Assembly: GCF_021134715.1 (NCBI RefSeq)
Contig: NC_060025.1
Location: forward strand, 5,766,001 to 5,830,000
From: Daphnia pulex
Lineage: Eukaryota; Arthropoda; Branchiopoda; Diplostraca; Daphniidae
Direction of reading: 5' to 3'
Length of the DNA: 64,000 nt
Every line of letters starts with the position of its first letter. The stretch's first letter is position 1. The notes under the pieces are model-generated. The model was not told where the DNA came from. It was given only the letters and a program-made list of their open reading frames with translations, and made no database searches. A program made the position numbers and the translations under genes. Shown one piece after another: positions 11,121-23,479 of this stretch.

Positions 11121-13054
11121 CGAGCCATACATGCAAACCCAAGCTCAGCTTAAAGACGATCGATATGCAATTTAAGGTAGGACTATACAGTGTGTTCCAC
11201 AAAGGGAAAAATATCCGATAGACAAGAAGGGTGATCACAGCTATGGATAATTTTAAGAATTTACCATACCGGTATGATATTTATATTGATTAAAATTGTG
11301 TCCATATTTTACACAACATAAAAAGTGGAACTAAATTTCCGAAATAAAATACAAATTCTATTTATTACAATATTCAAGGATATTAAGATCCATCATTATT
11401 AGGTATTTTATCATTCGAAAATTAAAGTTGCTATCGATGTAAGCATATTATATGTATAGTGTAAATACGTTATTACATTATTGCAATGTTTTCCGATCGC
11501 AATATTTCTTGTTCGATAGTTAATGAAAAATACAAGTGGATTTACAGTCGTTTTTCGTTTGAACTTTGGATTAAATATTAGATGAAAATACGTACAGTTC
11601 ACTGCTGCTCTCGTGGTAAGCAATTGACAGAAATCCTTTCTCTTAATTTAAAATATCCGAGTTTTACCTGAGTCACAGACAAGTAAAGAGTTCCCAGAGT
11701 AGCTTTATTGTTTATTAAAATCGGTCGTCATATGATAGATGATATAGATCGCAGTTTTGAATTTCAAACGAAATCTAATATATTCGCTTGGCTGCGTGAA
11801 GAAAAAGCTCGTAAAACAAAATGCAAGGATCATCAGGAACATATAAAAAATTTATAGCAGCAACTAAATTCCAGTTCTACGTTTCCTCTAGGTTTTTCTG
11901 TTTAGCCTGATCTAAGGTTTGAATGGAAGTAGGGCACACAGTTTCTTAAATCATCTATCGCCAGTTGTTAATGGAAGAAATAATTACATTTTATTTACTA
12001 CTAGCTAACACAACCCATGCTGTCGAGTCCCGCCTTCGGTTGCGCCACCAACGAAAGTCACGTTTTATTAATTTTTTAATTTAACTAAAACTATTGGTAC
12101 TTTATTTGAACTTTTTAAGACCTTTTAGCTCTTGTTTACGCCAAATTTTGCACATCGCTGCACCGAAGGAGATTGTCAACCACATTTCACAGAGATTTCA
12201 TCGCGCAATCACGCAATTACCAATTATAATTCGATTGAAACCTTGTTTTTATGGTTTCATTAGTCATAAATAATCCATTATGTTGAAACGGTTTATGTAG
12301 TCGAATCACGAATTTTAAGTTTCACAATAGAATTAGCAATTTTCGGTACAGAATCATTATTCTGCGAAAAGTCTTGATGTTTATTCATTCAAAAAATTCG
12401 GAAATTCCGTCCAAAGAAAAAAATATTTACGTATCTTTAAGTCTGTAACTAGCAATTCGACCCTGCGTAGTGCGTTGCCCGCTTCCGCTGCTGGTGGCGC
12501 AGCTATAATGTACGGTTGTTTTTATTACAAAACTTTCAACACCCAAGTTTATAATGATAGTATTGTTGTTGACAGCCTTGTATCGCTTCTGCGTAGTGCG
12601 GACGTGACAAAGTAAAAATCAGTTTGTTTGGTTGGTAGCATTTTAAAAGCGGTTACGATAAAAGCTGTTACCCTTTTACTGACCGCAAAATAAATTCATG
12701 TGTTCATTTCAACTGAAAGGTATTTTTTAGATAGACTTGCGTATCGAAAATGATTTAGTCTCTATTTTAGGATTTTGCGGGCTTTGCGCTAAAAGAGAGT
12801 TCGCTCCTCTTTGATCATGAGTGCCCTCTTTTAGTCTTTTGAGAAACCAAGTTATTCTTTACAAGTTGTGTCGTCTGCAATAATATCTACATTTGACAGT
12901 GATTACTTGCCGTTACTTCAAATTCCCATCACATGAGGGTAAGTGTTCAGTTTGAACAATAAATTGATTAGAAGAAGCTAAAAACCACTATCCACCAAGT
13001 ATTAACGATTGTTACTAAATTGCATGCATACCACGTTTTTCTCTGAATTTCAAG
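11121..13054. other. Intergenic region; polyA candidate and M16 gene 5' region
   Basis: AATAAA at 11343-11348 could be the polyadenylation signal of the preceding gene. The remainder is A/T-rich with no coding signal. Near 12930-12940 the sequence ACATGAGG|GTAAGTG looks like a 5'-UTR donor, with a matching acceptor TTTCAAG ending at 13054. This suggests that the M16 gene has an untranslated first exon ending at about 12938. Confidence 0.45.
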
Positions 13055-13065
13055 ATACATCAAAG

Positions 13066-16000
13066 ATGACTTCTTCAACAGACTTGACCATGAACAAAAG
13101 CGAAGAAGATTACGAGTTACTTTTTACCACAAAAGTTAACGGCGTAATACCTGTCCACAAATACAAGTCGAAGAAATCTGCACTCAGAGTAATCATTGCA
13201 GAGGTTGATGGCCCAGTAGTGAACGGATACTTTGTTTTAGCCACAGAAGCTCATGACCATGATGGTCTTCCTCATACATTGGAACACCTCATTTTTCTTG
13301 GATCAGAATCGTATCCCTACAAGGGTATGCTGGATATTCTTGCTAACCGCTGCTTGGCTTCTGGAACAAATGGTACATATTTAATGTTCAAATGTTAATA
13401 TTTTTTTTCAGAATTTAAAATACATTTTTCTTTCAGCTTGGACCGATGTTGATCATACCTGTTATACTATGACAACAGCTGGTAGTGAAGGATTTTTGGC
13501 CCTCTTACCTATTTATGTTGATCACATCCTTAATCCACTACTTACTGATGCTGGGTTCATTACTGAAGTACACCATGTAAATGGTGAAGCTGAAGATTCA
13601 GGTGTGGTATACTGTGAAATGCAAGGCTGTGAAAACACTGGTGAAACCCTAATTCATAATGCTATGCTGAAGGCCATGTACCCTGGCCATTGTGGGTACA
13701 AATCAGTCACTGGTGGTCTTCTGAAAAATCTCAGGGAAAGTACAACCAATGAAAAGGTTCGCAATTACCACAAATCTTATTACAGAACAGAAAACTTGGT
13801 ACTCATCATCACTGGACGCGTGGAAGCATCCCAAGTATTTCAGGCTTTAAAGCCTGTTGAAGATACTATAGTCGCAAAATGCAAGAAGACCCAGATTCCA
13901 TTCAGTCGCCCGTGGCAAAACCCAGTTCCACCACTCATGGAATCTATCGACCAACTAATTGCTTACCCTTGTGAGGAGGAAGAAAAGGGCATGGTATGGC
14001 TAGCATGGAGAGGTCCGTCCTGTGTATACCAGCTTTACGAGACGTGCGCGCTGATGATGCTTATGGAATATCTAACTGACACAGCCGTCAGTCTATTGCA
14101 AAAGACTTATGTGGAAACAACCGACCCGTTGGCAAGCAAAGTGGGCTATTCTTTCATCGAGAACTCAGAATCAGTTGTCTACTTAGCATTCGAGAACGTG
14201 CCTGTCAATAAGTTGGGCGAAATTCAGCCCAAGTTTTTTAGCGTTATGGAACCGTATGGGAACGGCGGTAAGCCTTTAGACATGGACCGGATGCAACTGG
14301 TGATTCGAAGAAGGATGTTAGAGCAACTGAGTCATCTGGAGAACAACCCTCATGACACTGTAGCTTTTATGGCCGTTGGTGACATTCTCTATGGTCGGAG
14401 GTAATTTTCTAGAAAAATTAATGCTGTGTATTTTTTCCTAAAGGTGATTTTCCATCCTTTTCAGCCATGAAGATTTCAGACGTCGAGTAAATCCGATGGA
14501 AGATCTGAGAGCTTTGACAAAAGAGAGTCCTTGCTTTTGGAACGACTTGATCCTGCGATACATGCTCGGTCGGCCGTGTGTTTTGACTCAGGGTAAGTCA
14601 TAAAACTCCGCAAAACAATTTCTTTTAAGCAAAAATACTTAACCTTTATTCTCTTTACAGGCATGCCTTCCAAGAAAGAAATGGAAGCTTATACTACTCA
14701 GGAATTAGAACGTCTAGAAGGACAAAGAAGTAGTCTTGGGACTCAGGGATTAACCGTTAAGGCAGAAGAACTCTCTTCCGCTCTGGAGCACAATGATCGC
14801 CAAGCTCCTGTCGATCTCATCATGTCTGTCCCTATTCCGGACATTAATTCTATCAGTTATCATTCAATTCAACGATATTGTAATCGCGGAGAATCGTTGG
14901 GATGTAGCAGCTTCCCTGGAGATCTTGAGCGAATTCCTGTCCGATTCCAGCTGGACGATGTTAAAACTCAATTCGTTTACCTGTACGCCTTGATGGATAC
15001 CTCGTTAGTTCCAAATGATCAGCGCCTTTTCTTGCCACTTCTGATGAGCTGCCTTCCTGAGTCTGCAGTAATGCGCAACGGACAGCTAATCCCCTATGAG
15101 TAAGATTCGACTAGCTAAAATTTTGACTGATATTTCATGATTATAACGTCCGTGTTTTATGCAGGTCTGTTGTTGCTCAGCTGAGTGGGGACACGGTGAA
15201 AACTCACTCCGCCTTGGGTGTGGACGCCACTGACGCTGACCACTTCTTTTGTGGCAGTTACTGCAATATGGCCGTTTTGATGCTTCAGTTGGAACGAGAC
15301 AAGTACAGCGAAGGTATTTCCTGGTTGAGCGACTTACTGCGCCGTACCGTCTTCACGGCAGAGCGGGTACGAGTTATTGCCTCGAAAATGGCTAATGACG
15401 TGGCTCGCATCAAGCGCAAGGGAAACAAAATGGCGTTGGCACTCATTCGCAATTTAGTTTTTGATGCAAAGAGCAATCACGCTCACTGTTCTTTGATACG
15501 GCAGCAGCATTTCCTCCAGAAATTAATTGAAGAGCTTAGCCAAACACCCGATCGAATTGTACGTCTGTTGACGGACTTGCGAGATGCCATCACAAGCCCC
15601 AATTGCCTCACTATCCATATGGCGGCCGATATTGGGAGTCTTCCTGATGATGCTATGTCGTTGTGGAATACTCATATGTTCGCAGATTGGGAGGCCACCC
15701 AAACTGCCGACAAGGATAACGATGGAATGATGAATCTAGTAGCTGACTACCAGCTATTGAAGGAGGTGTCATCAGCCAGCCCAATGGGTGCTGCGGTGGG
15801 CCTAGGAGCGGTCGAATCGTGCTTCCTTATTCAGGCTGTCCGCAGCATTGATGATATTCAGCATCCAGATTTGGCGGCCGTATTGGTCGCCTTGCAATAC
15901 CTCGGCCAACTAGAAGGACCTTTTTGGCGCAATCTGCGTGCGCAAGGTCTAGTCTACGGCTATAATTTGAATTTAAAAGTCAGCGAAGGACTGCTCTACT

Positions 16001-16103
16001 TATCGCTGTATCGAGCTTCCCATCCAGTGGTGGCATTCAAAGAGGCCCGCAGGTAATTTATTTGATCAGAAATGTGAATTGTAATTTTAAACTAATTGCC
16101 TTT

Positions 16104-16139
<36 letters not shown>

Positions 16140-16530
16140 CATACTTGAAAATCATGCTAGGAGTGACACAGACGGTGTCTGGGAATTAAGCCTGCTCGAA
16201 TCAGCCAGGAGCTCACTGATTTTTGAGTTGGTGGAGCGTGAAAAAACTGTGGGAGACGCAGTGCACCAGTCTGTTCGCTCTTACCTCTCAGGAGCCCCGG
16301 CCGACTACAATCGGCAACTGATTCATCGCGTAGCTGCCGTTACCATGGAACAAATGCGACGGGCTTTCCGCCTACACCTAACGGCTCTGCTAGATACCGA
16401 TCACTGTCGCTGCTCTATTATTTGTCATCCCTCGAAGCTGGACGAATTAGTTGCAGGTATCAGCGCATTGGGGCAGCCAGTTCAGGGCTTCACCACGATG
16501 GAAGAATGCCCGTTGGGCCAATCGTGCTAG
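13066..16530 (+). CDS. M16-family zinc metallopeptidase (C05D11.1-like), six coding exons
   Basis: Coding exons are 13066-13372, 13437-14400, 14465-14592, 14661-15099, 15165-16052 and 16140-16530. They join in frame across GT/AG borders to 3117 nt, giving 1038 residues. The inverted zinc motif HTLEH (HxxEH, residues 70-74) is followed by LIFLGSE. The downstream GVVYCEMQG supplies the expected third, glutamate ligand. The length and two-halved layout fit the large M16C class that includes presequence protease. The closest type I know is the 'uncharacterised protein C05D11.1-like' metallopeptidase of invertebrates. These enzymes degrade peptides in a closed chamber; substrate and compartment here are unknown. 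No obvious mitochondrial presequence is seen if translation starts at 13066, the first ATG after the likely 5'-UTR acceptor at 13054. The last intron contains a 30-base T run (16106-16135). The gene looks intact. Confidence 0.93.
16106..16135. repeat. Poly-T run in the last intron of the M16 gene
   Basis: Thirty consecutive T directly before the acceptor TTTAAAG. It could serve as an extended polypyrimidine tract; the length in an assembly may be inaccurate. Confidence 0.85.
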
Positions 16531-17638
16531 ATTAATCTTTACTTAACCTCTTTGAACGTCATTTTCTATTCGCCGTTCTCTTTCAGCCCGAGTCACCGAT
16601 TTCCCGATTTCTGGACTTTCTTTCTTGTCTGTGTGTAATCCAATGAATGAAAACGAACTTAATAGATTACATTATATGACAGGAAAAATTAAGTTTGGGA
16701 TTTATTTTCTTTCAGTGGATTGATTTGTAGCTAACAATTTTTAATTTGGGAATTTTCCCTGAGGGGCTCATAATTATTCTTAGATTACAACATTTTTCTA
16801 TGGAGAATGATTGTGAAACTGGGACGCTGAAACAAATTTTTTACCGTTAGCTCACCCAAGAATAGGGACATTGAACTAGCCAGCCTACGTCATTTCTCCT
16901 TGTTGCATTGGCATCGGTCCAAAGATTTCTTGTCGGCTCCGCTTTGTCTGGTAGTTCTTGGGAAGGGGTTGCCAGGGAACGGAGTTGCCAAATAATTAGC
17001 GAAATCGGAGCACAGTTATACAGCCTAGAAATAATATTTTTACTTGAAATTTCAAAGGGCCCTCCGCCGACACATGTAGGTCATACCTTGAGGTTAATTT
17101 TGTCCTTTGATTAATCACATTTTTTTCCTCTCATCTTTTGTAACCTCGAATGGCGTCACCTTGCAAATCGGTTTGCACATGACTTTCCAGAACTTGCATT
17201 TGTTGTTGCCGGAGAAAACCAAGTCACTTAAAATGCAATATAAGTCATGACCAGTCACGCTACTGATGCAGTTCGGATGTGTACAGACGAGCTGACCCAA
17301 ATGGCAACAAGGCCCCTCCCCAACATCATGCGATAGACTCGTTCACCTCAGTTGACGTCATTTTGGAATATGCTAGCCAATCGCGTGGGGTTTGGCAGAC
17401 ACAAGGGAAAAAAAGGCCACAGGAAATAAAAAAGGAAAGTACACGTGCAAAAAATCCAGGCGTAAACGTGATTCAGCGAGTTTGGTTCACTTTGCTACCC
17501 GCGTTTTAGCTCATTTGAAAGCTGGCAACCGGCTCGAGCACACGACTTCAATCCCAGTTGCCAGTTAAGTGAAAAACAATTCGTACAATTTTTTTATAAG
17601 TGAATTTAGTGGTCTTTTATAATTCAGTGTTCTAAAAA
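16531..17638. other. Intergenic region between the M16 gene and LETM1
   Basis: Contains the 3' UTR of the M16 gene and the 5' region of LETM1. A minus-strand 61-codon frame at 17115-17300 has five cysteines, including CKFWKVMCKPIC, but no recognised fold and no splice partner I could confirm, so it is not called. No CpG-rich promoter or TATA box stands out before 17639. Confidence 0.5.
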
Positions 17639-19964
17639 ATGTTGCGATCTGCTTCGTGTCTCAGACATCCCCAGGTCTTGAAGAGCTTACGACACACAAA
17701 TCGAGCGATACTGGTAACGAGATGTAGAAAAACACCTAATCGATATTTCCAGACAACGGTTACTCGTTGGGCTGACATTACGCCAAACCGCCCATCGTCT
17801 GCAGTAGAAGCTTCAATCCTTTCGTACAAGCTCGATCACAAAATTTCTGAGCCAAACGTGTCCTCTATTTCCGTTAAAAAACCTTCATTAGCCAAAAGAA
17901 TTTTAGACGAGTTAGTGCATTACTATCATGGGTTTCGATTGTTGTTTATCCACGTCGGTATTTCGGGGAATTTGCTCATGCGCGTTCTTCAGGGAGAAAC
18001 TCTATCACGACGAGAAAAGAAGCAGCTAGTCACAACAACTTCAGACGTATTCCGTCTTGTACCCTTTTCAGTTTTCATTATCGTTCCCTTCATGGAACTC
18101 ACCTTGCCGATTTTTCTAAAGCTATTTCCCAACATGCTGCCTTCTACCTTTCAAACAGCTGACGATCGAGAGACTAAATTCAAAGCAACGCTCAAAGTCA
18201 AGCTAGAAACGGCAAAGTTCTTACAACAAACATTGGACGAAATGGCACTCACTGGTAGTGGTCACCAAAGCCAGACAGCACAAGATTTTGCTAAATTTTT
18301 CCAGAAAATTAGAAGCTCGGGTCAACAAGCCTCCAACGAAGAAATTTTGCGCTTTTCCAAGCTTTTCGAAGATGAAATCACATTGGACTCGCTTAGCCGT
18401 CCACAGCTGACAGCTCTCTGTCGCGTGCTAGAAATTGCACCAATTGGCACCAACAATCTACTACGCTTTCAATTACGGATGAAGTTGCGACATCTAGCCG
18501 CTGACGATAAGTTGATTCTTAAAGAAGGTATTGGTTCCCTCTCCATCTCAGAATTGCAGGCTGCTTGCCGTGAACGAGGCATGAGATCTCTTGGAGGTAA
18601 TATTACAGTTCAAACAAAAATGAAAATTTCTTCGCTATATTAAATTTTTATTTTTTCTCAACGTAATATACAGTAAGCGAGATTCGCCTCAAATCACAGT
18701 TGTTCCAGTGGCTCGATTTGAGTATGGGCGGGAAAGTTCCACCATCGCTTTTGCTTCTTTCCCGGGCATTGTACTTACCTGAAAATGTTTCTGCTACCGA
18801 ACAACTCAAAGCAACCATAGCTTCTCTGCCAGAATCAGTAGCTGCACAAACTAGCGATGCCATTAACCACCGACGAGGGAAAATCAACAATCAAGCTCGC
18901 ATTGAGGCACTTCGAGTAGAACAAGCCAAAATTCATGAAGAACGGAAGGAAACACACGTCGGTCAGGTTGCTTTTGACACCAAAAAGCTCACACTAACTC
19001 TGGCCGACGCTGCTCTCTTAGAAAACGCTCTGGAGAGTGTTGGCGTACAGCGGAATAAACAACTTCTCGTCGCTAAAGGAGACCTCACAGATCTTAAAGA
19101 AGAAATGGCTGACTACCGGGAAGACATAAAAGAACTGGAGGACCTCTTACAATCCCCCGAAAGAAAGCGTCTCGTATTACGCGAGTCTAAAGCTGCTCGC
19201 CGTCTTTTCCAAACCGTAAATCGAATGATTCAGAAACTTGAAAACCACATTGAAGGACCCGCTTTAAGTGAGGGGCAATTAAATACAAAAGATAAGGAAG
19301 AAATCGTGTCTATAGAAGAGCTAATCGCATCCATTCGTCGGATCAATGCCATCGAAGACTCGGCCAATCTACACAAAATTGTGCACATCCTAGATCACAT
19401 TGACGTGGACCGAGATGGAGTAATTACAGTAGAAGAAGTTATGAAGGTAAAAAGCCACTATCTAAAATCAACTCTTTTTCCATCAAAGATTTTACTGATT
19501 GTAAGGGTATTATTTAATAGGTAATCGAACTTTTAGAAGAAGAAGGAATTAATTTGACTGCAAAACAAATGACAGAAATACTCGGCGTTGTCAGTAAAGA
19601 AGAATTTCTGGAAATGGAAAAGAAAATTGAAAAAACTTTGGGGCAGGTTGTTAATAGCAGAAAACCTGATGCTGATTGTTTAACCAGCCAATCTCTTCTT
19701 GCAAAAACAGACGAAAGAAATAATTGTGTTGAACAAATTATGATTGGGGATGTGAAAAATTCCATCAACCGAGAAAAGTTAAAATCAGGACGGGAGCTTC
19801 CGAGAGAACCACTGGACATTGCTGAGGTTGAAAAAATCCTTTCGCTTGTTACTCAGTTGAAAACACTATACGCCCATGAGGTTGGACAGAGCAAAGAAAA
19901 CATTAAACCTATCTTCTTCCGAGCGCAAGCCAGAATAGGAAGTTCGTCTGGCCTAAACCCATAA
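17639..19964 (+). CDS. LETM1: LETM1, mitochondrial inner-membrane cation/proton exchanger
   Basis: Exons are 17639-18596, 18674-19446 and 19521-19964 (phases 1 and 0), giving 2175 nt and 724 residues, a usual length for LETM1. The N-terminus is basic and Ser/Thr-rich (MLRSASCLRHPQ), fitting a mitochondrial presequence. After VHYYHGFRLL comes the single membrane segment at about 139-163 (VPFSVFIIVPFMELTLPIFL), with the conserved proline, followed by KLFPNMLPSTF. The ribosome-binding-like LETM domain covers about 165-400. A coiled coil spans roughly 400-530. One canonical EF-hand loop sits at 563-574 (DVDRDGVITVEE), at the end of exon 2. A second, weaker helical region follows in exon 3. LETM1 exchanges K+ or Ca2+ for protons and controls matrix volume. 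The ATG at 17639 is the first in the frame and follows non-coding sequence. The gene looks intact. Confidence 0.95.
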
Positions 19965-20848
19965 AAGATGTTTAGATAAATGAAATTCAAACATGTATAT
20001 GTTCTGATTGAAACAAAATGTACGTAGATGTACGTATAATGCGATATAATGTTGATTTTAATTGTTATTGTTTTACATCAGGAAATAAATTTTAATTTCT
20101 GGGAAGAAATTAATCAAGAGCGAGCGAATGTCATCTTGAAAATCTAAATCTAAAAATGGTGCGATTTGTTTTAAACGCTGGCCATTCGTTTTGCAATTCT
20201 ATTAATGATTTGATAAAGTTTAATTTGATTTATGTATGCAATAAAAATTATTTTTCGTCACGTTACAATAAAAACATATCTAAAAAACTTGGATTTTTTA
20301 AGGCTTACTCAGAAATATTGGTCAACAATGATTCACGAATCGTCCGTTTTTTCTATGACAAGAAAAAGTCGAATGTTGCGACAATAAGATCGCGTCTTTG
20401 GTAAAACGCTACTTGGCGTTGGGACAGTCAGCCTTCGAGATTATTTAGTTGTAGCTGAAAAGTATGGCACATTTTTAGTGCCATAAGTAGCACCTGAACC
20501 CAGCAGCTCAACCCTCAATCTCAACCTCAACCCAGCACCTTGTTGTTTTCCAGCGCTATTTTTCAGTTTTCCAAAAAAACTATGATGACATCTAGTGGAG
20601 GGAGAATTAAGCGACCCCATCTACTATATCCATGGGTATAGACCTTATAAAGATCCAAAAATATGGGTCAAGCCGACCCCTTAGCGGCGCGTTGCAGTGT
20701 GAAGGGGTGCCGTGAACAGGAGATTTTATTTTGGCTCGCGCTCGCCCCATGTGGTTTGCGCATAGGCTTTTCGGGTAAATCGTGCCCGAGGGAAGAAAAG
20801 GGAGAAAAGGAAAGTCTGGTCCCCTCTTTTTTTTCATTCTTTAAAACA
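19965..20848. other. LETM1 3' region and unassigned sequence
   Basis: AATAAA at 20094-20099, about 130 bp after the stop, is a likely LETM1 polyA signal. An 82-codon frame at 20156-20404 is A/T-rich with no domain and is not called. The interval 20600-20850 is more GC-rich and probably belongs to the repeat that continues into the inverted repeat at 20849. Confidence 0.5.
20094..20099 (+). terminator. Polyadenylation signal of LETM1
   Basis: Canonical AATAAA 130 bp downstream of the LETM1 stop codon, with a T/G-containing stretch afterwards. Assigned by position only. Confidence 0.55.
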
Positions 20849-20968
20849 ACATTTCCCCCTATTTGTCTTTAGGGTCTGTTGGGGTGGTCTCCCTTATAAC
20901 GTCAGCCTACACCTATCGAGAGGGGGTGGTCACCCCAACAGACCCTAAATGCAAAGAGGGGGAAATTT
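20849..20968. repeat. Inverted repeat with 38-bp arms
   Basis: The arms 20849-20886 and 20931-20968 are near reverse complements around a 44-bp spacer. The inner 19 bases of each arm (TTTAGGGTCTGTTGGGGTG and its complement) match exactly. It could fold into a strong hairpin, or be two abutting transposon ends. No clear target duplication is visible. Confidence 0.75.
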
Positions 20969-21835
20969 TGCTTTCGCGAGCGCTAGGTGGCTTATAGGAT
21001 GAAGCCCGGCATGGCCGAAAAACGAAGAAATTTTTTGAAATTTTTTTCAAAATTTCAATCATAATATTTGAAAAACATTAAAATGGTTTGAAGAGACGGG
21101 CTATCCCATCATTTTAAACCAATTGGATTATTTTTAGGTGCAGCAGTTGACGAGAAAACTGCTGCACAAAAAACGAAAAAAAGTCCAAATTTCGGCTACC
21201 CCCTCTCAGTTTTTTTTAAAATATCTCCCAAACTACAAAAGCTAGGCGATTGCGGTTTTTAGAAATCGACTTAGCGAAAAGTTTTACACAAAACCCATCT
21301 ATTTGTTTATTTTTAGAACCCCCAGCGACGATTTCCGCTAAATCGAAAACCCCCAAAACGGTCTCTTTGAGTGGCGGATCGCTTGTTAAAAGACAGTAAC
21401 TTTAATTCATTTAATAGAAAGAATGGATGAAGTGAAGAACAACTTAAAGAAAAAAATGATGCATACAATTTTTTTAAAAATAAATAAAAAACTCATAAAA
21501 AAGAAGAAGAAGAAGGAAAACAATTAAGAGGGAAATTGAACTACCCATTGAATAATTAAATTATTACAGTACTATCATCCATATGCATTCCTATTGCCCA
21601 ACTTTCAAACCTTTTCCCCTCATCCAATTTCTCCCAATCACCGTGTAATTTGGAGCCATCTCCAAATTACACCGGCTACACAACTGGTATATAACCCAGC
21701 AGCCACGACATCCTCGCCAGTAGTGGTAGCTGAGCAGTAGCATCAGCAGTAGTGGCAGCCAGCAGCAGCAGAGCAGTCAGCCACAAGTCGTCGACCACTC
21801 CGTGCTTTCCTCCACTCGCTCCTCGATAGCAGCTA
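20969..21835. other. Unassigned repeat-like sequence
   Basis: No coding frame of interest. The phrase style (short homopolymers, CTGCTGCA repeats near 21140 and 21160, AGCAG repeats near 21720-21780) suggests a non-coding mobile element. I could not define its ends. Confidence 0.35.
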
Positions 21836-21932
21836 CTCTCCCTTTCTATTCTCCCTCTCCATTCTCCCTCTTCATTCTCCATCTCCGTTCTCCCTCTCTA
21901 TTCTCCCTCTCTATTCTCCCTCTCCATTCTCA
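21836..21932. repeat. 12-bp minisatellite, about eight units
   Basis: Tandem pyrimidine-rich units close to TTCTCCCTCTCT with small variations run without a break through this interval. Confidence 0.85.
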
Positions 21933-21996
21933 CGCTTCGCCACTCCTCCCATGTGAACGCTATGTGTGTGTAAGTGTCACAACAGGGCTAATAAAC

Positions 21997-22086
21997 ATCC
22001 ACCTACTCTTACAAGTCTATTACACAAAGGAGGATGCAGGGAAAAGTTAGGGAATTGGAGACCAATAAACCTTTTGATGATTTTGT
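21997..22086 (+). mobile_element. LINE reverse transcriptase scrap
   Basis: The plus-strand reading LLHKGGCREKLGNWRPINLL matches the conserved NWRPI(S/N)L block of non-LTR reverse transcriptases. Only about 30 codons survive. The scrap ends about 15 bp before the pogo-type element that starts at 22101. A related minus-strand fragment lies at 33000-33545. Confidence 0.7.
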
Positions 22087-22100
22087 ATCATGTATTATCC

Positions 22101-22985
22101 AATGGTCTTAGATGTTTTCTTTGTTTGGTTTTTCCTCCTTGTTCTTCTTTTTACGTTGGATCCTGCGTTTAACTGTAGGGCGTGTAGCACGAATGTTACT
22201 TGGGTTTTGGGTGTTTTCCTTAAATTGCAGCAAACGACGTTTAACTGGATTTTTCTTGTTCCCCTTCTCTTCTTTCTTTATGTAGTCTTCTTCAATCTTG
22301 TTGGTTTCTGGTGAATCTGTCAGGATCCGTGTACTTGCTAATCTACTATAGACGCCTGCGTGAACCCGTTGATGGTATTACCTTACGAAACAGCCGAATA
22401 CTCCCCAGTATCACATCATCACCTCAAAGAACAATAATATTGTTGAATGAAAAAATGGGACTGAAATTGGTGAAGTTTCCAGCGAAAGCCTCATCAGCGA
22501 TGTCTTCAGTGGTAGTTGTAGACTGAGTTGGATCTAAGAAACAAAAACAATATTTACGAATGCTAACAGACACTAAGCGTCAAATACAATATGCATGATT
22601 TAACTACCTGGTCTGTCCGTTACTAGACTAGGAGTAAATTGAGACGAAGGAATCGCATTTCTATTAAACGACCAAATTCCTGATTTCTTGAATCCTGCAG
22701 TGATGTTTTCGGCAACAATTTTGGTGACAAATGGAACTTGTGTAAGGCTGGCAATGTCTTTTATTCCAATGTGTTGACCAGTATTAACTTTTAACCCCTC
22801 ATTGTGGCTGTGTCGCAATGCCCGCTTGAATACGAAATATACTGGAACGTCAAGAGGTTGCAGTTTGTACGAACATTGCAGGGGAAAGATTAGCAAGATA
22901 ATCCAATTGTCTTTTGCTAATTTAAAACATGGAAATTCTCCATTAGCAGTAATACTGGATTCTTCTTTGTGGCCTTAACGTATTG
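22101..22985 (-). pseudogene. Pogo/Tigger-type transposase, 3' part, decayed
   Basis: Read on the minus strand, 22985-22600 encodes the end of a DDE (CENP-B/pogo class) transposase: LAKDNWIILLIFPLQCSYKL, then QPLDVPVYFVFKRALRHS, and the ITAGFKKSGIWSFN block. A donor GACCAG|GTAGTT and acceptor TTTCTTAG then lead to DPTQSTTTTEDIADEAF. A basic tail follows in another frame (STRILTDSPETNKIEEDY, KNPVKRRLL), so at least one frameshift is present. No complete catalytic triad remains, so it cannot transpose. 22101-22787 recurs at 58291-58983. The plus-strand frame through 22090-22314, rich in Leu/Phe, is only a shadow of this gene. Confidence 0.78.
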
Positions 22986-23479
22986 AAAATGAATAACTTA
23001 GTATTTTTATCGCCACATCTCCTGCCTGATCTTTGATTGGTTTTAATTTTTTTAAAGCTTTTTTGCTGTTATTTTATATCGTCTTTTTTGTAAAATCTTT
23101 TCAAATAATAAAATATTTTTCAAATTTGTATTCATTGTAATAATCTCTCGTTTTATTCCGGCTTTTATGAAGCTTTAAAAAGGGATCAAGTAAAGAAAAA
23201 GAAATGGCTGCACCCAATAAAAGCCAAAATGAAGACCCATTTTTGAATCTCAAAGCAATTAAAAAAGAAGTAAATTAAGTCAAGAAAGATGTTCTCTTTA
23301 CCGAAAATGTTCAATCAGTACTGAATAACAAGGTAAAATTGAGTAAAAAGTAAAATTGAAAGAGTTCGCGTACGTTTCCATCAGAAGAAAAGCTCCTGTG
23401 TGCTGAAGTGACAAGTGCGACCGGTGACAAGTGACAAGAGCGACTATTAGCCAAGGCCGCACAAGTGGATTCAAAAAAG

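Noticed and set aside
17115..17300. Cysteine-containing 61-codon minus-strand frame between the M16 gene and LETM1
   Set aside because: No start context, no recognised zinc-binding spacing and no splice partner. Left as a note in the intergenic entry.
22090..22526. Plus-strand frames with hydrophobic segments, partly repeated at 58292-58507
   Set aside because: They are shadows of the minus-strand pogo-type transposase tail; the repetition comes from the duplicated element.
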